Positions 1 to 7,129 of a DNA stretch of 64,000 nt are shown in pieces. Origin of the DNA: Xanthomonas hyacinthi (GTDB taxonomy: Bacteria; Pseudomonadota; Gammaproteobacteria; Xanthomonadales; Xanthomonadaceae); NCBI RefSeq assembly GCF_009769165.1, contig NZ_CP043476.1, forward strand, positions 1,054,001 through 1,118,000. The letters run 5' to 3'. A model generated the notes under the pieces. The model searched no databases and was not told where the DNA came from. It worked only from the letters and a program-made list of their open reading frames with translations. The number at the start of each line of letters is the position of its first letter. Position 1 is the stretch's first letter. Position numbers and translations under genes: made by a program.

Positions 1-155
1 ATCTTGGCATTGCAGCCGCCGCCCGGCCCGCCGTGCAGCAGCACCACCGGCTTGCCCTGCGGGTTGCCGCACTGTTCGTAATACAGCGTATGGCGCGCGT
101 CCACCGGCAGCGTGCCGCTGTCGAACGGATCGATCTCGGGATATAGCGTGCGCAT
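1..155 (-). CDS. pip: Proline iminopeptidase, N-terminal part
   Basis: The first 51 codons are present; the rest lies beyond the left edge of the window. The protein starts MRTLYPEIDPFDSG and reaches the oxyanion-hole motif HGGPGGG, both typical of prolyl aminopeptidases of the alpha/beta-hydrolase fold (S33 family), which release N-terminal proline from peptides in the cytoplasm. The catalytic Ser, Asp and His are not in view, so activity cannot be judged. It is divergent from nothing here: prmC, on the same strand, lies upstream of it with about 110 bp between. Assignment rests on the N-terminus only but the motif order is distinctive. Confidence 0.8.
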   Translation of the reverse strand, partial: MRTLYPEIDPFDSGTLPVDARHTLYYEQCGNPQGKPVVLLHGGPGGGCNAK

Positions 156-264
156 GGCGGCTCCTGCGGAAAACCCCGATTTTAGCGGGGAAGGCGCGGC
201 CCTGCCGGGTTCGCTGGCGCTGTTCCGCGGCCCAGCGCCCGCGCGGCATCCGCCTGCGATCGCT

Positions 265-1098
265 TCAAGCGGCCGCCCAGCGCCCCAGCGTGACCCGCTC
301 GCGCGCTTCCAGATCCTGGTGGGTCGCCACCGCTTCGAAACCGGCTTCAGCCAGCAGCGCACACACCGCCGCGCCCTGCTCCCAGCCGTGCTCCAGCAGC
401 AGCCAGCCGCCCGGCAGCAAATGCGCCGATGCGCCGGCGACGATCGCCCGGATGGCGTCCAGCCCGTCGGTGCCGGAGACCAGCGCGCTGGCCGGTTCGT
501 AGCGCAGGTCGCCTTGCGCCAGATGCGGGTCGTTGGCAGCGATATAGGGCGGGTTGCTGGCGATCAGGTCGAAGCGCTGTCCGCCCAGCGGCGCGAGCCA
601 GGAGCCGTGGGCGAAGCCGACGTTGTGCAGGCGATGCGTGCGCGCATTGGCCTGCGCCACCGCCAGCGCCGCTTCGCTCAGGTCGGTGGCCAGCACCTGC
701 GCCTGCGGCCGCTCGCTGGCCAGCGCCAGCGCGATCGCGCCACTGCCAGTGCCGAGATCGGCGACGCGGCGGCCCGGCGCCGTGTCCAGCCGCTCCAATG
801 CCAGTTCCACCAGGCGCTCGGTGTCCGCGCGCGGGATCAGCGTGGCCGGGCCGACCGCCAGGTCCAGGGTCCAGAAACCGCGGCGGCCGGACAGATAGGC
901 CACCGGCTCGCCTTGCGCGCGCCGCGCCAGCAGCTCGCCGAAGCGCTGCGTCGCCGGCGCCGGCAATGGATCGCGGGCGTGCGCGAACAGCCAGGCGCGA
1001 TCGCGCTGCAGGGCGTGGATCAGCAAGGCTTCGGCATCGGCGCGGTCGATCTGCGCGCAGGCCGCGCGCAGCAGGGACTCGGGGGTGGGGGCATTCAT
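265..1098 (-). CDS. prmC: Peptide chain release factor N5-glutamine methyltransferase PrmC
   Basis: A 277-residue protein that methylates the glutamine of the GGQ motif of release factors RF1 and RF2, using S-adenosylmethionine. It has an N-terminal helical domain followed by a Rossmann methyltransferase domain with the SAM motif [14 protein letters not shown] and the hallmark substrate-binding motif NPPY near residue 182, the position expected for the family (N183 in E. coli). The reading frame is open 27 codons further upstream, but the start at [10 protein letters not shown] gives the normal family length and N-terminus. It reads away from ahpC, and its start is about 100 bp from the ahpC OxyR site. 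Confidence 0.93.
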   Translation of the reverse strand: MNAPTPESLLRAACAQIDRADAEALLIHALQRDRAWLFAHARDPLPAPATQRFGELLARRAQGEPVAYLSGRRGFWTLDLAVGPATLIPRADTERLVELALERLDTAPGRRVADLGTGSGAIALALASERPQAQVLATDLSEAALAVAQANARTHRLHNVGFAHGSWLAPLGGQRFDLIASNPPYIAANDPHLAQGDLRYEPASALVSGTDGLDAIRAIVAGASAHLLPGGWLLLEHGWEQGAAVCALLAEAGFEAVATHQDLEARERVTLGRWAAA

Positions 1099-1199
1099 CG
1101 GCGTCACGATGCCGCAGCGGGGCGGAAAAGCCAACGTGGTAGTACCAAGAAACGGTGCGCGCGCAGCGCAGTGCAGCAAAGAGCCAGGCTTGAATAGCG

Positions 1200-1236
1200 A
1201 TAGACAGAATCTATCTACTCAATTCCATCAATCGAT
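1200..1236 (+). promoter_or_regulatory. OxyR binding site of ahpC
   Basis: The tetramer pattern ATAG-N7-CTAT-N7-ATTC-N7-CGAT occurs here with exact seven-base spacers. The OxyR consensus is ATAG-N7-CTAT-N7-ATAG-N7-CTAT, so the quarter sites match 4/4, 4/4, 2/4 and 3/4. The site ends directly at the -35 element of the ahpC promoter, which is the usual position for an OxyR site acting on RNA polymerase. The oxyR gene itself lies downstream in the same block, so control is probably autoregulatory. Confidence 0.85.
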
Positions 1237-1265
1237 TTGAGATATCTATCGAGCCCTCCTATGAT
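1237..1265 (+). promoter_or_regulatory. Sigma70 promoter of ahpC
   Basis: TTGAGA (1237-1242) and TATGAT (1260-1265) are separated by exactly 17 bases, and the OxyR site is immediately upstream. Transcription would begin near 1272 and give a leader of about 43 nucleotides before the ahpC ATG. This argues against the longer ahpC reading frame, whose first possible start codon lies inside the -35 box. Confidence 0.8.
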
Positions 1266-1314
1266 GAGCCTCGTTGCATCCCCCGTCCCCTTCGCAACCA
1301 CTGAGGAAACCCCC

Positions 1315-1878
1315 ATGTCTTTGATCAACACCCAGGTCCAGCCGTTCAAGGCCAACGCTTACAAGAGCGGCGAATTCATTGAGGTCAGCGACGCGGACCT
1401 GAAGGGCAAGTGGTCGGTGCTGATCTTCATGCCGGCCGCCTTCACCTTCAACTGCCCCACCGAAGTGGAAGACGCCGCCGACAACTACGCCGAGTTCCAG
1501 AAGATCGGCGCCGAGGTCTACGTCGTCACCACCGACACCCATTTCTCGCACAAGGTGTGGCACGAGACCTCGCCGGCCGTCGGCAAGGCGCAGTTCGCGC
1601 TGGTCGGCGACCCGACCCACCAGCTGACCCGCGCGTTCGGCGTGCACATCGACGAGGAAGGCCTGGCCCTGCGCGGCACCTTCGTGATCAACCCGGAAGG
1701 CGTGATCAAGACGCTGGAAATCCACGACAACGCGATCGCCCGCGACGTCACCGAGACCCTGCGCAAGCTCAAGGCCGCGCAGTTCGTCGCCGCGCATCCG
1801 GGCGAAGTGTGCCCGGCCAAGTGGAAGGAAGGCGAAAAGACCCTGAAGCCGTCGCTGGACCTGGTCGGCAAGATCTAA
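1315..1878 (+). CDS. ahpC: Alkyl hydroperoxide reductase subunit C (2-Cys peroxiredoxin)
   Basis: A 187-residue cytoplasmic peroxiredoxin, the standard AhpC length, that reduces H2O2, organic peroxides and peroxynitrite. The peroxidatic cysteine is C47 in FNCPTEVED and the resolving cysteine is C166 in [10 protein letters not shown], both in family positions. The ATG at 1315 is preceded by GAGGAAAC and lies downstream of the promoter; the longer open frame starting at 1237 would begin in the promoter. It is first in an ahpC-ahpF-oxyR block, and AhpF downstream re-reduces it with NADH. Expression should be OxyR-dependent. Confidence 0.97.
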   Translation: MSLINTQVQPFKANAYKSGEFIEVSDADLKGKWSVLIFMPAAFTFNCPTEVEDAADNYAEFQKIGAEVYVVTTDTHFSHKVWHETSPAVGKAQFALVGDPTHQLTRAFGVHIDEEGLALRGTFVINPEGVIKTLEIHDNAIARDVTETLRKLKAAQFVAAHPGEVCPAKWKEGEKTLKPSLDLVGKI

Positions 1879-1885
1879 GCCGCCC

Positions 1886-1922
1886 CACTCCCATCTCCGC
1901 CGCTTCGGCGGGGGTGGGGGTG
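1886..1922 (+). terminator. Strong hairpin after ahpC (attenuator or processing element)
   Basis: Eight bases after the ahpC stop, a stem of about 17 pairs forms, including some G-T pairs. It is centred on CCGCCG-CTT-CGGCGG (1897-1911) and extends outward to 1886-1922. No T-run follows, so it is not a classic intrinsic terminator. It more likely causes partial termination or stabilises the ahpC 3' end, which would let ahpC be made in excess over ahpF. Confidence 0.55.
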
Positions 1923-1997
1923 AACCGCAGCCCGCGTCGCGGTCGCTTCGCCCGCCTCACGCCAGCCGCCGGCTGCGCGCGCCGGCTGCGGTTCACC
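1919..1997. repeat. 14-bp inverted repeat between ahpC and ahpF
   Basis: GGTGAACCGCAGCC (1919-1932) and its perfect reverse complement GGCTGCGGTTCACC (1984-1997) enclose about 50 bases of GC-rich sequence, which itself contains further complementary GCCGGC-type blocks. With the preceding hairpin this occupies most of the 199-bp ahpC-ahpF gap. It is probably a second RNA structure in the same leader. No coding sequence is evident in the gap. Confidence 0.7.
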
Positions 1998-2077
1998 CCT
2001 CCTCCCAATTCTTACGGCGGTCTGCCCCTGCGGCAGCAACGCCTTCCCCTCGCTTTGCCCATCGTCAGGAGTCCGCC

Positions 2078-3667
2078 ATGTTGGATGCCGATCTGAAAAC
2101 CCAGTTGAAGGCTTACCTGGAGCGGGTCGTTCGGCCCATCCACATCACCGCGTCGGTGGACGACGGCGCCAAGTCGCGCGAGATGCTCGATCTGCTCGAA
2201 GACCTGGTGCTGCTGTCGGACCAGATCAGCCTGGACGTGCACCGCGACAGCGCCGAGCGCACCCCGTCGTTCGCGCTGGGCAGCCCCGGCCACGCCATCC
2301 ACCTGCGCTTCGCCGGGCTGCCGCTGGGCCACGAGTTCACCTCGCTGGTGCTGGCGCTGCTGCAGGTCGGCGGGCACCCGTCCAAGGCCACCGCCGAGGT
2401 CATCGAGCAGGTGCGCAACCTGCCCGGCGAGTACGTGTTCGAAACCTATTTCTCGCTGTCCTGCCAGAACTGCCCGGACGTGGTGCAGGCGCTGAACCTG
2501 GCCGCGGTGCTGAACCCGAACATCAAGCACGTGGCGATCGACGGCGCGCTGTTCCAGGACGAGGTGGAGGCGCGGCAGATCATGTCGGTGCCCACCGTGT
2601 ACCTCAACGGCGCAGTGTTCGACCAGGGCCGCATGAGCCTGGAGCAGATCGTGGCCAAGCTCGATACCGGCGCGGGCAAGCGCGATGCCGCGGCCATCGC
2701 GGCCAAGGCGCCGTTCGACGTGCTGGTGATCGGCGGCGGCCCGGCCGGCGCGGCGGCGGCGATCTATGCCGCGCGCAAGGGCATCCGCACCGGCGTGGCC
2801 GCCGAGCGCTTCGGCGGCCAGGTGCTGGACACCATGGCGATCGAGAACTTCATTTCGGTGCAGGAGACCGAAGGCCCGAAGATGGCCGCGGCGCTGGAGC
2901 AGCACGTGCGCCAGTACGACGTGGACATCATGAACCTGCAGCGCGCCGAGCAGCTGATTCCGGCCGGCACCGACGGCCTGGTCGAGATCAGGCTGGGCAA
3001 CGGCGCGTCGCTGAAGAGCCGTAGCGTGATCCTGTCCACCGGCGCGCGCTGGCGGCAGATGAACGTGCCCGGCGAGGACCAGTACCGCAACAAGGGCGTG
3101 GCCTATTGCCCACATTGTGACGGCCCGCTGTTCAAGGGCAAGCGCGTGGCGGTGATCGGCGGCGGCAATTCCGGCGTGGAAGCGGCGATCGACCTGGCCG
3201 GCATCGTCAGCCACGTCACCCTGCTCGAGTTCGACGCCAAGCTGCGCGCCGACGAAGTCCTGCAGCGCAAGCTGCGCAGCCTGGGCAACGTGGACATCAT
3301 CGTCAACGCGCAGAGCACCGAGGTCAGCGGCGACGGACACAAGGTCACCGGCCTGGTCTACAAGGACCGCGTCGGCGGCGACAGCCACCGCGTGGCGCTG
3401 GAAGGCATCTTCGTGCAGATCGGCCTGCTGCCCAACACCGAGTGGCTGCAGGGCACGGTGGCGCTGTCGCCGCGCGGCGAGATCGTCGTCGACGACCGCG
3501 GCCAGACCTCGCTGCCCGGCGTGTTCGCCGCCGGCGATGCGACCACGGTGCCGTACAAGCAGATCGTCATCGCCATGGGCGAAGGCTCCAAGGCGGCGCT
3601 GAGCGCGTTCGACCACCTGATCCGCAGCAGCGCGCCGGTCGACAGCGCGGTCGCCGAAGCGGCCTGA
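2078..3667 (+). CDS. ahpF: Alkyl hydroperoxide reductase subunit F
   Basis: A 529-residue flavoprotein disulfide reductase that passes electrons from NAD(P)H through FAD to AhpC. The N-terminal double-thioredoxin domain carries C129-x2-C132 (CQNC). The FAD motif VIGGGPAG starts near residue 212. The redox-active YCPHCDG puts C344 and C347 next to the flavin, followed by the nucleotide-binding [10 protein letters not shown] and the C-terminal FAD motif [13 protein letters not shown]. These cysteine positions match E. coli AhpF almost residue for residue. It lies between ahpC and oxyR and may be co-transcribed with both. Confidence 0.97.
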   Translation: MLDADLKTQLKAYLERVVRPIHITASVDDGAKSREMLDLLEDLVLLSDQISLDVHRDSAERTPSFALGSPGHAIHLRFAGLPLGHEFTSLVLALLQVGGHPSKATAEVIEQVRNLPGEYVFETYFSLSCQNCPDVVQALNLAAVLNPNIKHVAIDGALFQDEVEARQIMSVPTVYLNGAVFDQGRMSLEQIVAKLDTGAGKRDAAAIAAKAPFDVLVIGGGPAGAAAAIYAARKGIRTGVAAERFGGQVLDTMAIENFISVQETEGPKMAAALEQHVRQYDVDIMNLQRAEQLIPAGTDGLVEIRLGNGASLKSRSVILSTGARWRQMNVPGEDQYRNKGVAYCPHCDGPLFKGKRVAVIGGGNSGVEAAIDLAGIVSHVTLLEFDAKLRADEVLQRKLRSLGNVDIIVNAQSTEVSGDGHKVTGLVYKDRVGGDSHRVALEGIFVQIGLLPNTEWLQGTVALSPRGEIVVDDRGQTSLPGVFAAGDATTVPYKQIVIAMGEGSKAALSAFDHLIRSSAPVDSAVAEAA

Positions 3668-3748
3668 TTGCGCGACTACCCCCGCCGCGACCCGGCGCGG
3701 GGCCTATGCTGTTTCCGAGCACAGCCCGCACCGCCAAGGAACCTGCCG

Positions 3749-4705
3749 ATGAACCTGCGTGATCTGAAATACCTGGTGGCGCTGGCCGATCACAAGCATT
3801 TCGGGCGTGCCGCCGCGGCCTGTTTCGTCAGCCAGCCAACGCTGTCCACGCAGATCAAGAAGCTGGAGGACGAACTGGGCGTGCCGCTGGTCGAGCGCGC
3901 GCCGCGCAAGGTCATGCTGACCCCGGCCGGGCGCGAGGCAGCCAGCCGCGCGCGCGGCATCGTCGCCGAGATCGAGCAGATGAAGGAAGCGGCGCGGCGC
4001 AGCCAGGACCCGGAAGCGGGCACGGTGCGCCTGGGCATCTTCCCGACGCTGGGTCCGTACCTGCTGCCGCACGTGATTCCGGGCATTCGCGCGCGCTTCC
4101 CGCAGCTGGAACTGCTGCTGATCGAGGAAAAGAGCGACGTGCTGCTGAGCCGCCTGCGCGAAGGCCGGCTGGATGCGGCGCTGCTCGCACTGCCGCTGCA
4201 CGACGACCAGCTGCACGCCGAATTCCTGTTCGAGGAACCGTTCGTGCTGGCGGTGCCCGAGCAGCATCCGCTGGCGCAACGCGGCGAGCCGCTGCAGCTG
4301 AGCGAACTGCACGAGCAGCGCCTGCTGCTGCTCGAGGACGGGCATTGCCTGCGCGAACAGGCGCTGGACGTGTGCCACCTGTCCGGCGCGCTGGAAAAGG
4401 CCGAATTCCAGGCCACCAGCCTGGAGACGCTGCGGCAGATGGTCGCCGCCAACGTCGGCGTGACCCTGCTGCCGCTGCTGGCGGTGCAGCCGCCGGTGGC
4501 GAACCCGTCCAACATCCGCCTGCTCGACTTCGACCAGGCCTGCGGGCCGAGCCGGCGCATCGCGATGCTGTGGCGGCGCAGCTCGGCGATGAGCGCGTTC
4601 CTGGAACACCTGGCGCAGCTGTTCAAGGCGCTGCCCGCGGAACTGTTCGTGCTGCCGCCGCAGGCGCGCGCCGCGCCGCCGGCGACCAGCAAGGCCGCTG
4701 CCTGA
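3749..4705 (+). CDS. oxyR: Hydrogen peroxide-sensing LysR-type regulator OxyR
   Basis: A 318-residue LysR-family activator. The N-terminal helix-turn-helix is in the first 60 residues (FGRAAAACFVSQPTLSTQIK). The redox switch cysteines C200 and C209 are in GHCLREQALDVC, the same positions as in E. coli OxyR (199 and 208). Disulfide formation by H2O2 converts it to an activator. The ATG at 3749 is preceded by AAGGA, and the reading frame upstream of it is not conserved. It sits 81 bp after ahpF and should act on the site at 1200-1236. Confidence 0.96.
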   Translation: MNLRDLKYLVALADHKHFGRAAAACFVSQPTLSTQIKKLEDELGVPLVERAPRKVMLTPAGREAASRARGIVAEIEQMKEAARRSQDPEAGTVRLGIFPTLGPYLLPHVIPGIRARFPQLELLLIEEKSDVLLSRLREGRLDAALLALPLHDDQLHAEFLFEEPFVLAVPEQHPLAQRGEPLQLSELHEQRLLLLEDGHCLREQALDVCHLSGALEKAEFQATSLETLRQMVAANVGVTLLPLLAVQPPVANPSNIRLLDFDQACGPSRRIAMLWRRSSAMSAFLEHLAQLFKALPAELFVLPPQARAAPPATSKAAA

Positions 4706-4788
4706 TCCTGATCCGCGAGCGGCGAGTGGCGGCCACGCCCGCCGCCGCGGCATCGCATCGGCGCCGGCTTGCTTGCCCAATGGGCCGG

Positions 4789-4807
4789 GGGCGGCATGGT
4801 GCCGCCC
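4789..4807 (+). terminator. Possible oxyR terminator hairpin
   Basis: GGGCGGCA and TGCCGCCC form an eight-pair stem with a three-base loop between oxyR and the small downstream gene. The following bases are only moderately T-rich (CTCGTCTTGT). It could terminate weakly or be a processing stem. If it terminates, the downstream small gene needs another promoter. Confidence 0.35.
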
Positions 4808-4836
4808 TCGTCTTGTGCCGCTACCGGAGCGTTCCC

Positions 4837-5097
4837 ATGTCTTCGCAACACCGCAGCGGCCTGCCGCCGTCGTTGCTTGTGTCCAGCCACGAGCTGGCCC
4901 GTCTCCAGGCCTTGCTCGAGTCTCCCGCATTGCAGCAGCACCCGGCCGCGCTCGCGCTGGGCGCAGAACTCGGCCGCGCCCTGCTCGGCCTGGCCGTGGG
5001 CCAGTCGGTCGACTGGCAGGCCCCCGGTAGCCGCGCGCTGCGCCTGCGCGTGCTCGCGGTGCAGGCCGCAGACGCCGCCGCGCGCGCAACGCGTTAA
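4837..5097 (+). CDS. Short Rnk/GreA C-terminal-domain-like protein (orfX position)
   Basis: An 86-residue protein. Residues 7-30 (LLVSSHELARLQALLE) resemble the start of Rnk, and residues 44-75 (GAELGRALLGLAVGQSVDW followed by LRLRVLAV) resemble the C-terminal GreA/GreB domain of Rnk. The middle part of a normal Rnk, which is about 135 residues, is missing. The ATG is preceded by GGAG. The gene lies after oxyR, where xanthomonads carry a small gene often called orfX, so it may belong to the oxyR transcript. A role at RNA polymerase is an inference from the fold only. Confidence 0.6.
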   Translation: MSSQHRSGLPPSLLVSSHELARLQALLESPALQQHPAALALGAELGRALLGLAVGQSVDWQAPGSRALRLRVLAVQAADAAARATR

Positions 5098-5142
5098 CGT
5101 GCGCAGGTCTATCCTCCACTTCATTCGTTCCGAGAACTATCG

Positions 5143-6111
5143 ATGACGTCTTCCGCTCCTTCCAAACTGGCTCAGCTGCGCGAGTTGTCCGTGGTCGTGG
5201 CCGATACCGGCGACTACGATGCGATCAAGCGGCTCAAGCCGGTCGATTGCACCACCAATCCGACCCTGGTGAAGAAAGCCCTGGACCTGCCGGTCTACGC
5301 CGAGCTGATCGACGAGGCGCTGGCCTGGGCACGCGGCCAGGATGGCGACCACGCCACCCTGGTCGAGGAGATCGCCGACCGCCTGACCATCGGTGTGGGC
5401 AGCAAGCTCAGCGCGCTGGTGCCCGGGCGCGTGTCCACCGAAGTGGACGCCGACCTGGCCCACGACACTGCCGCCACCATCGCCAAGGCGCACAAGTTCA
5501 TCGCCATGTACGCCGAGCGCGGCGTGCCCAAGGACAAGATCCTGATCAAGGTCGCCGCGACCTGGGAAGGCGTCGAAGCCGCGCGCCAGCTGCAGCGCGA
5601 CGGCATCGACTGCAATCTGACGCTGATCTTCAACCGCACCCAGGCGCTGGCCTGCGCCGAGGCCGCCGTGTTCCTGATCTCGCCGTTCGTCGGCCGCATC
5701 CTGGACTGGTACGTGGCCAACGGGCAGACCCCGGCCAGCATCGACGCAGACCCGGGCGTGCAGTTCGTGCGCGACGTGTATGCCGAGTTCAAGCGCCGCG
5801 GTTCGCAGACGGTGGTGATGGGCGCCTCGTTCCGCTCCACCGCGCAGATCGAGGCGCTGGCCGGCTGCGACCGCCTGACCATCTCGCCGGAGCTGCTGGA
5901 AAAACTCGATGCCGACCGTGGCGAGCTGCCGCGCAAGCTCTCGCCCGGCCAGGCCGACGGCGCGCAGATCGCACCGATCGATGCCAAGCAGTTCGCCGCC
6001 GACCTGGCCGCCGATCCGATGGCGACCGAGAAGCTGGCCAGCGGCATCGACACCTTCGCCAAGGACCTGCAGGCGCTGCGCGCCACGATCCGGCAGACGC
6101 TGGCGGTGTAG
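5143..6111 (+). CDS. tal: Transaldolase
   Basis: A 322-residue class I transaldolase of the TalB type. It transfers a dihydroxyacetone unit from sedoheptulose 7-phosphate to glyceraldehyde 3-phosphate in the non-oxidative pentose phosphate pathway. The signature [10 protein letters not shown] is near residue 33, and the Schiff-base lysine is K136 in [10 protein letters not shown]. Length and motif order match the long TalB subfamily. It starts 45 bp after the Rnk-like gene. A stem-loop follows the stop codon. Confidence 0.96.
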   Translation: MTSSAPSKLAQLRELSVVVADTGDYDAIKRLKPVDCTTNPTLVKKALDLPVYAELIDEALAWARGQDGDHATLVEEIADRLTIGVGSKLSALVPGRVSTEVDADLAHDTAATIAKAHKFIAMYAERGVPKDKILIKVAATWEGVEAARQLQRDGIDCNLTLIFNRTQALACAEAAVFLISPFVGRILDWYVANGQTPASIDADPGVQFVRDVYAEFKRRGSQTVVMGASFRSTAQIEALAGCDRLTISPELLEKLDADRGELPRKLSPGQADGAQIAPIDAKQFAADLAADPMATEKLASGIDTFAKDLQALRATIRQTLAV

Positions 6112-6117
6112 CCATTG

Positions 6118-6148
6118 CCGCCGCACGGGCACGAACCGTGAGCGGCGG
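6118..6148 (+). terminator. Terminator-like hairpin after tal
   Basis: CCGCCGCACGG pairs with CCGTG-AG-CGGCGG across a seven-base loop, leaving a two-base bulge. A pyrimidine-rich stretch (GCTCTTCTTGTT) follows 10 or so bases later. It separates tal from the decayed region downstream. Confidence 0.45.
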
Positions 6149-6172
6149 CGACGCCGCTCTTCTTGTTCGAAC

Positions 6173-6361
6173 CTGCGCAAACAACGCCCGGAAGGCGCTG
6201 GGCACGGTGCGATACGCCCGGCTGAAATGCTGGCGCAGCGACACCGCACTGCCGAAGCCGGCCAGTTGCGCGACGGCGTCCACCAGCTGGCGCGTGGTTT
6301 CCAGCATGCGTTGCGCAACCGTCGCCCCGCGCGCATCGGCCTCGCGCACGGCGTTGACCAT
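6173..6361 (-). pseudogene. Remnant of an AraC/GlxA-family regulator (C-terminal HTH)
   Basis: Sixty-three codons on the minus strand encode the end of an AraC-type DNA-binding domain: READARGATVAQRMLE, then VDAVAQLAGFGSAVSLRQHF and the family tail PSAFRALFA. Neither the N-terminal GATase-like domain nor the first HTH was found upstream, and there is no proper stop soon after the tail. It is therefore a fragment. It is oriented divergently from the broken isochorismatase-like gene next door, an arrangement common for GlxA-type regulators and hydrolases. Confidence 0.65.
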
Positions 6362-6444
6362 GGCGCGGGGCGGGCGCTCTTGCGCATCGCGCCCGCGCGA
6401 CCACTCCCTGCGCAAGCCCCTGCCCAGCGCGTCTCCGGAGACCG

Positions 6445-6775
6445 ACCCGGCGCAGTGGCTGCAGGCGCGCTGGATCGGCACGCTCACGGTGGTCGGCTAC
6501 ATGACCCACAACTGCGATGCCTCCCCCGTCAACCACGCATTGCACAACAGCGCGGAGGTCGGAGGTCGAGTTCCTGCACGATGCTTCCGGCGCGCTGCCG
6601 TATCGCAACCAGGCCGGCTTTGCCAGCGCGGCAGAAATCCAGCGCGCGTTCAGCGTAGCGTTGCAATCGCGCTTTGCGGCGGTGATGTCCACCGCGCAAG
6701 GGCAAGACTGCGTGAACACCGGTGCGCTGCCGGTGCGCGACAACACCTCCCTGTGCAACCGGCGCGCACGCGGTC
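6445..6775 (+). pseudogene. Isochorismatase-like cysteine hydrolase, frameshifted
   Basis: Two frames together spell the C-terminal half of an isochorismatase-family hydrolase: LTVVGYMTHNCDAS in the first, then EVEFLHDASGALPYRN, ASAAEIQRAFSV and QSRFAAVMST in the second. At 6554-6567 the heptamer GGAGGTC is present twice in tandem. Removing one copy joins the frames exactly as HNSAEVEFLHDASG. The catalytic Asp and Lys region of the N-terminal half was not found. A tail resembling VRDNTSLCNRRA may be the original C-terminus. The gene is dead. Confidence 0.7.
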
Positions 6776-7129
6776 TGGTGCAGCAGGCCGGTTCCAGCGC
6801 GATACGCAGGTCGCCGCGCTCGTGGCCACCACACCGATCGCTATGTAGTGATGCCGCGTGGTTCTGGCACGCGCTGGCCGCGTGCAGACGACGCGAACGA
6901 AATCATGGACTTATCGTGACACCCGGCGCCAGATGCGGCAGCACGCCGCACCTGCGCCCAGGCGGCGCATTGACGCCCCGCAACGGATTCGCAAGATGGG
7001 GGCGCAGTATCGCCAGGGGATCGACGCCATGTCTGCGCCCAGCCTGTCGCGGCGACTCGTCGCCGACGCCGGACCGCCACCTGCCATCAACTTTCCGGGC
7101 GCGAGCGCCCCACCTTCGCAGGACCTGCC
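6776..7129. other. Non-coding or unrecognisable stretch before the TonB receptor gene
   Basis: About 350 bp without a gene I can support. Short open frames exist in several phases but none shows a recognisable domain, a ribosome-binding site with matching start, or continuity with a neighbour. It probably holds the promoter of the TonB receptor gene and further remains of the decayed genes to the left. I see no OxyR or Fur-type operator in it. Confidence 0.4.

Noticed and set aside
1237..1314. Longer N-terminus for AhpC
   Set aside because: The first codon lies in the -35 box; the ATG at 1315 has a ribosome-binding site and family length.
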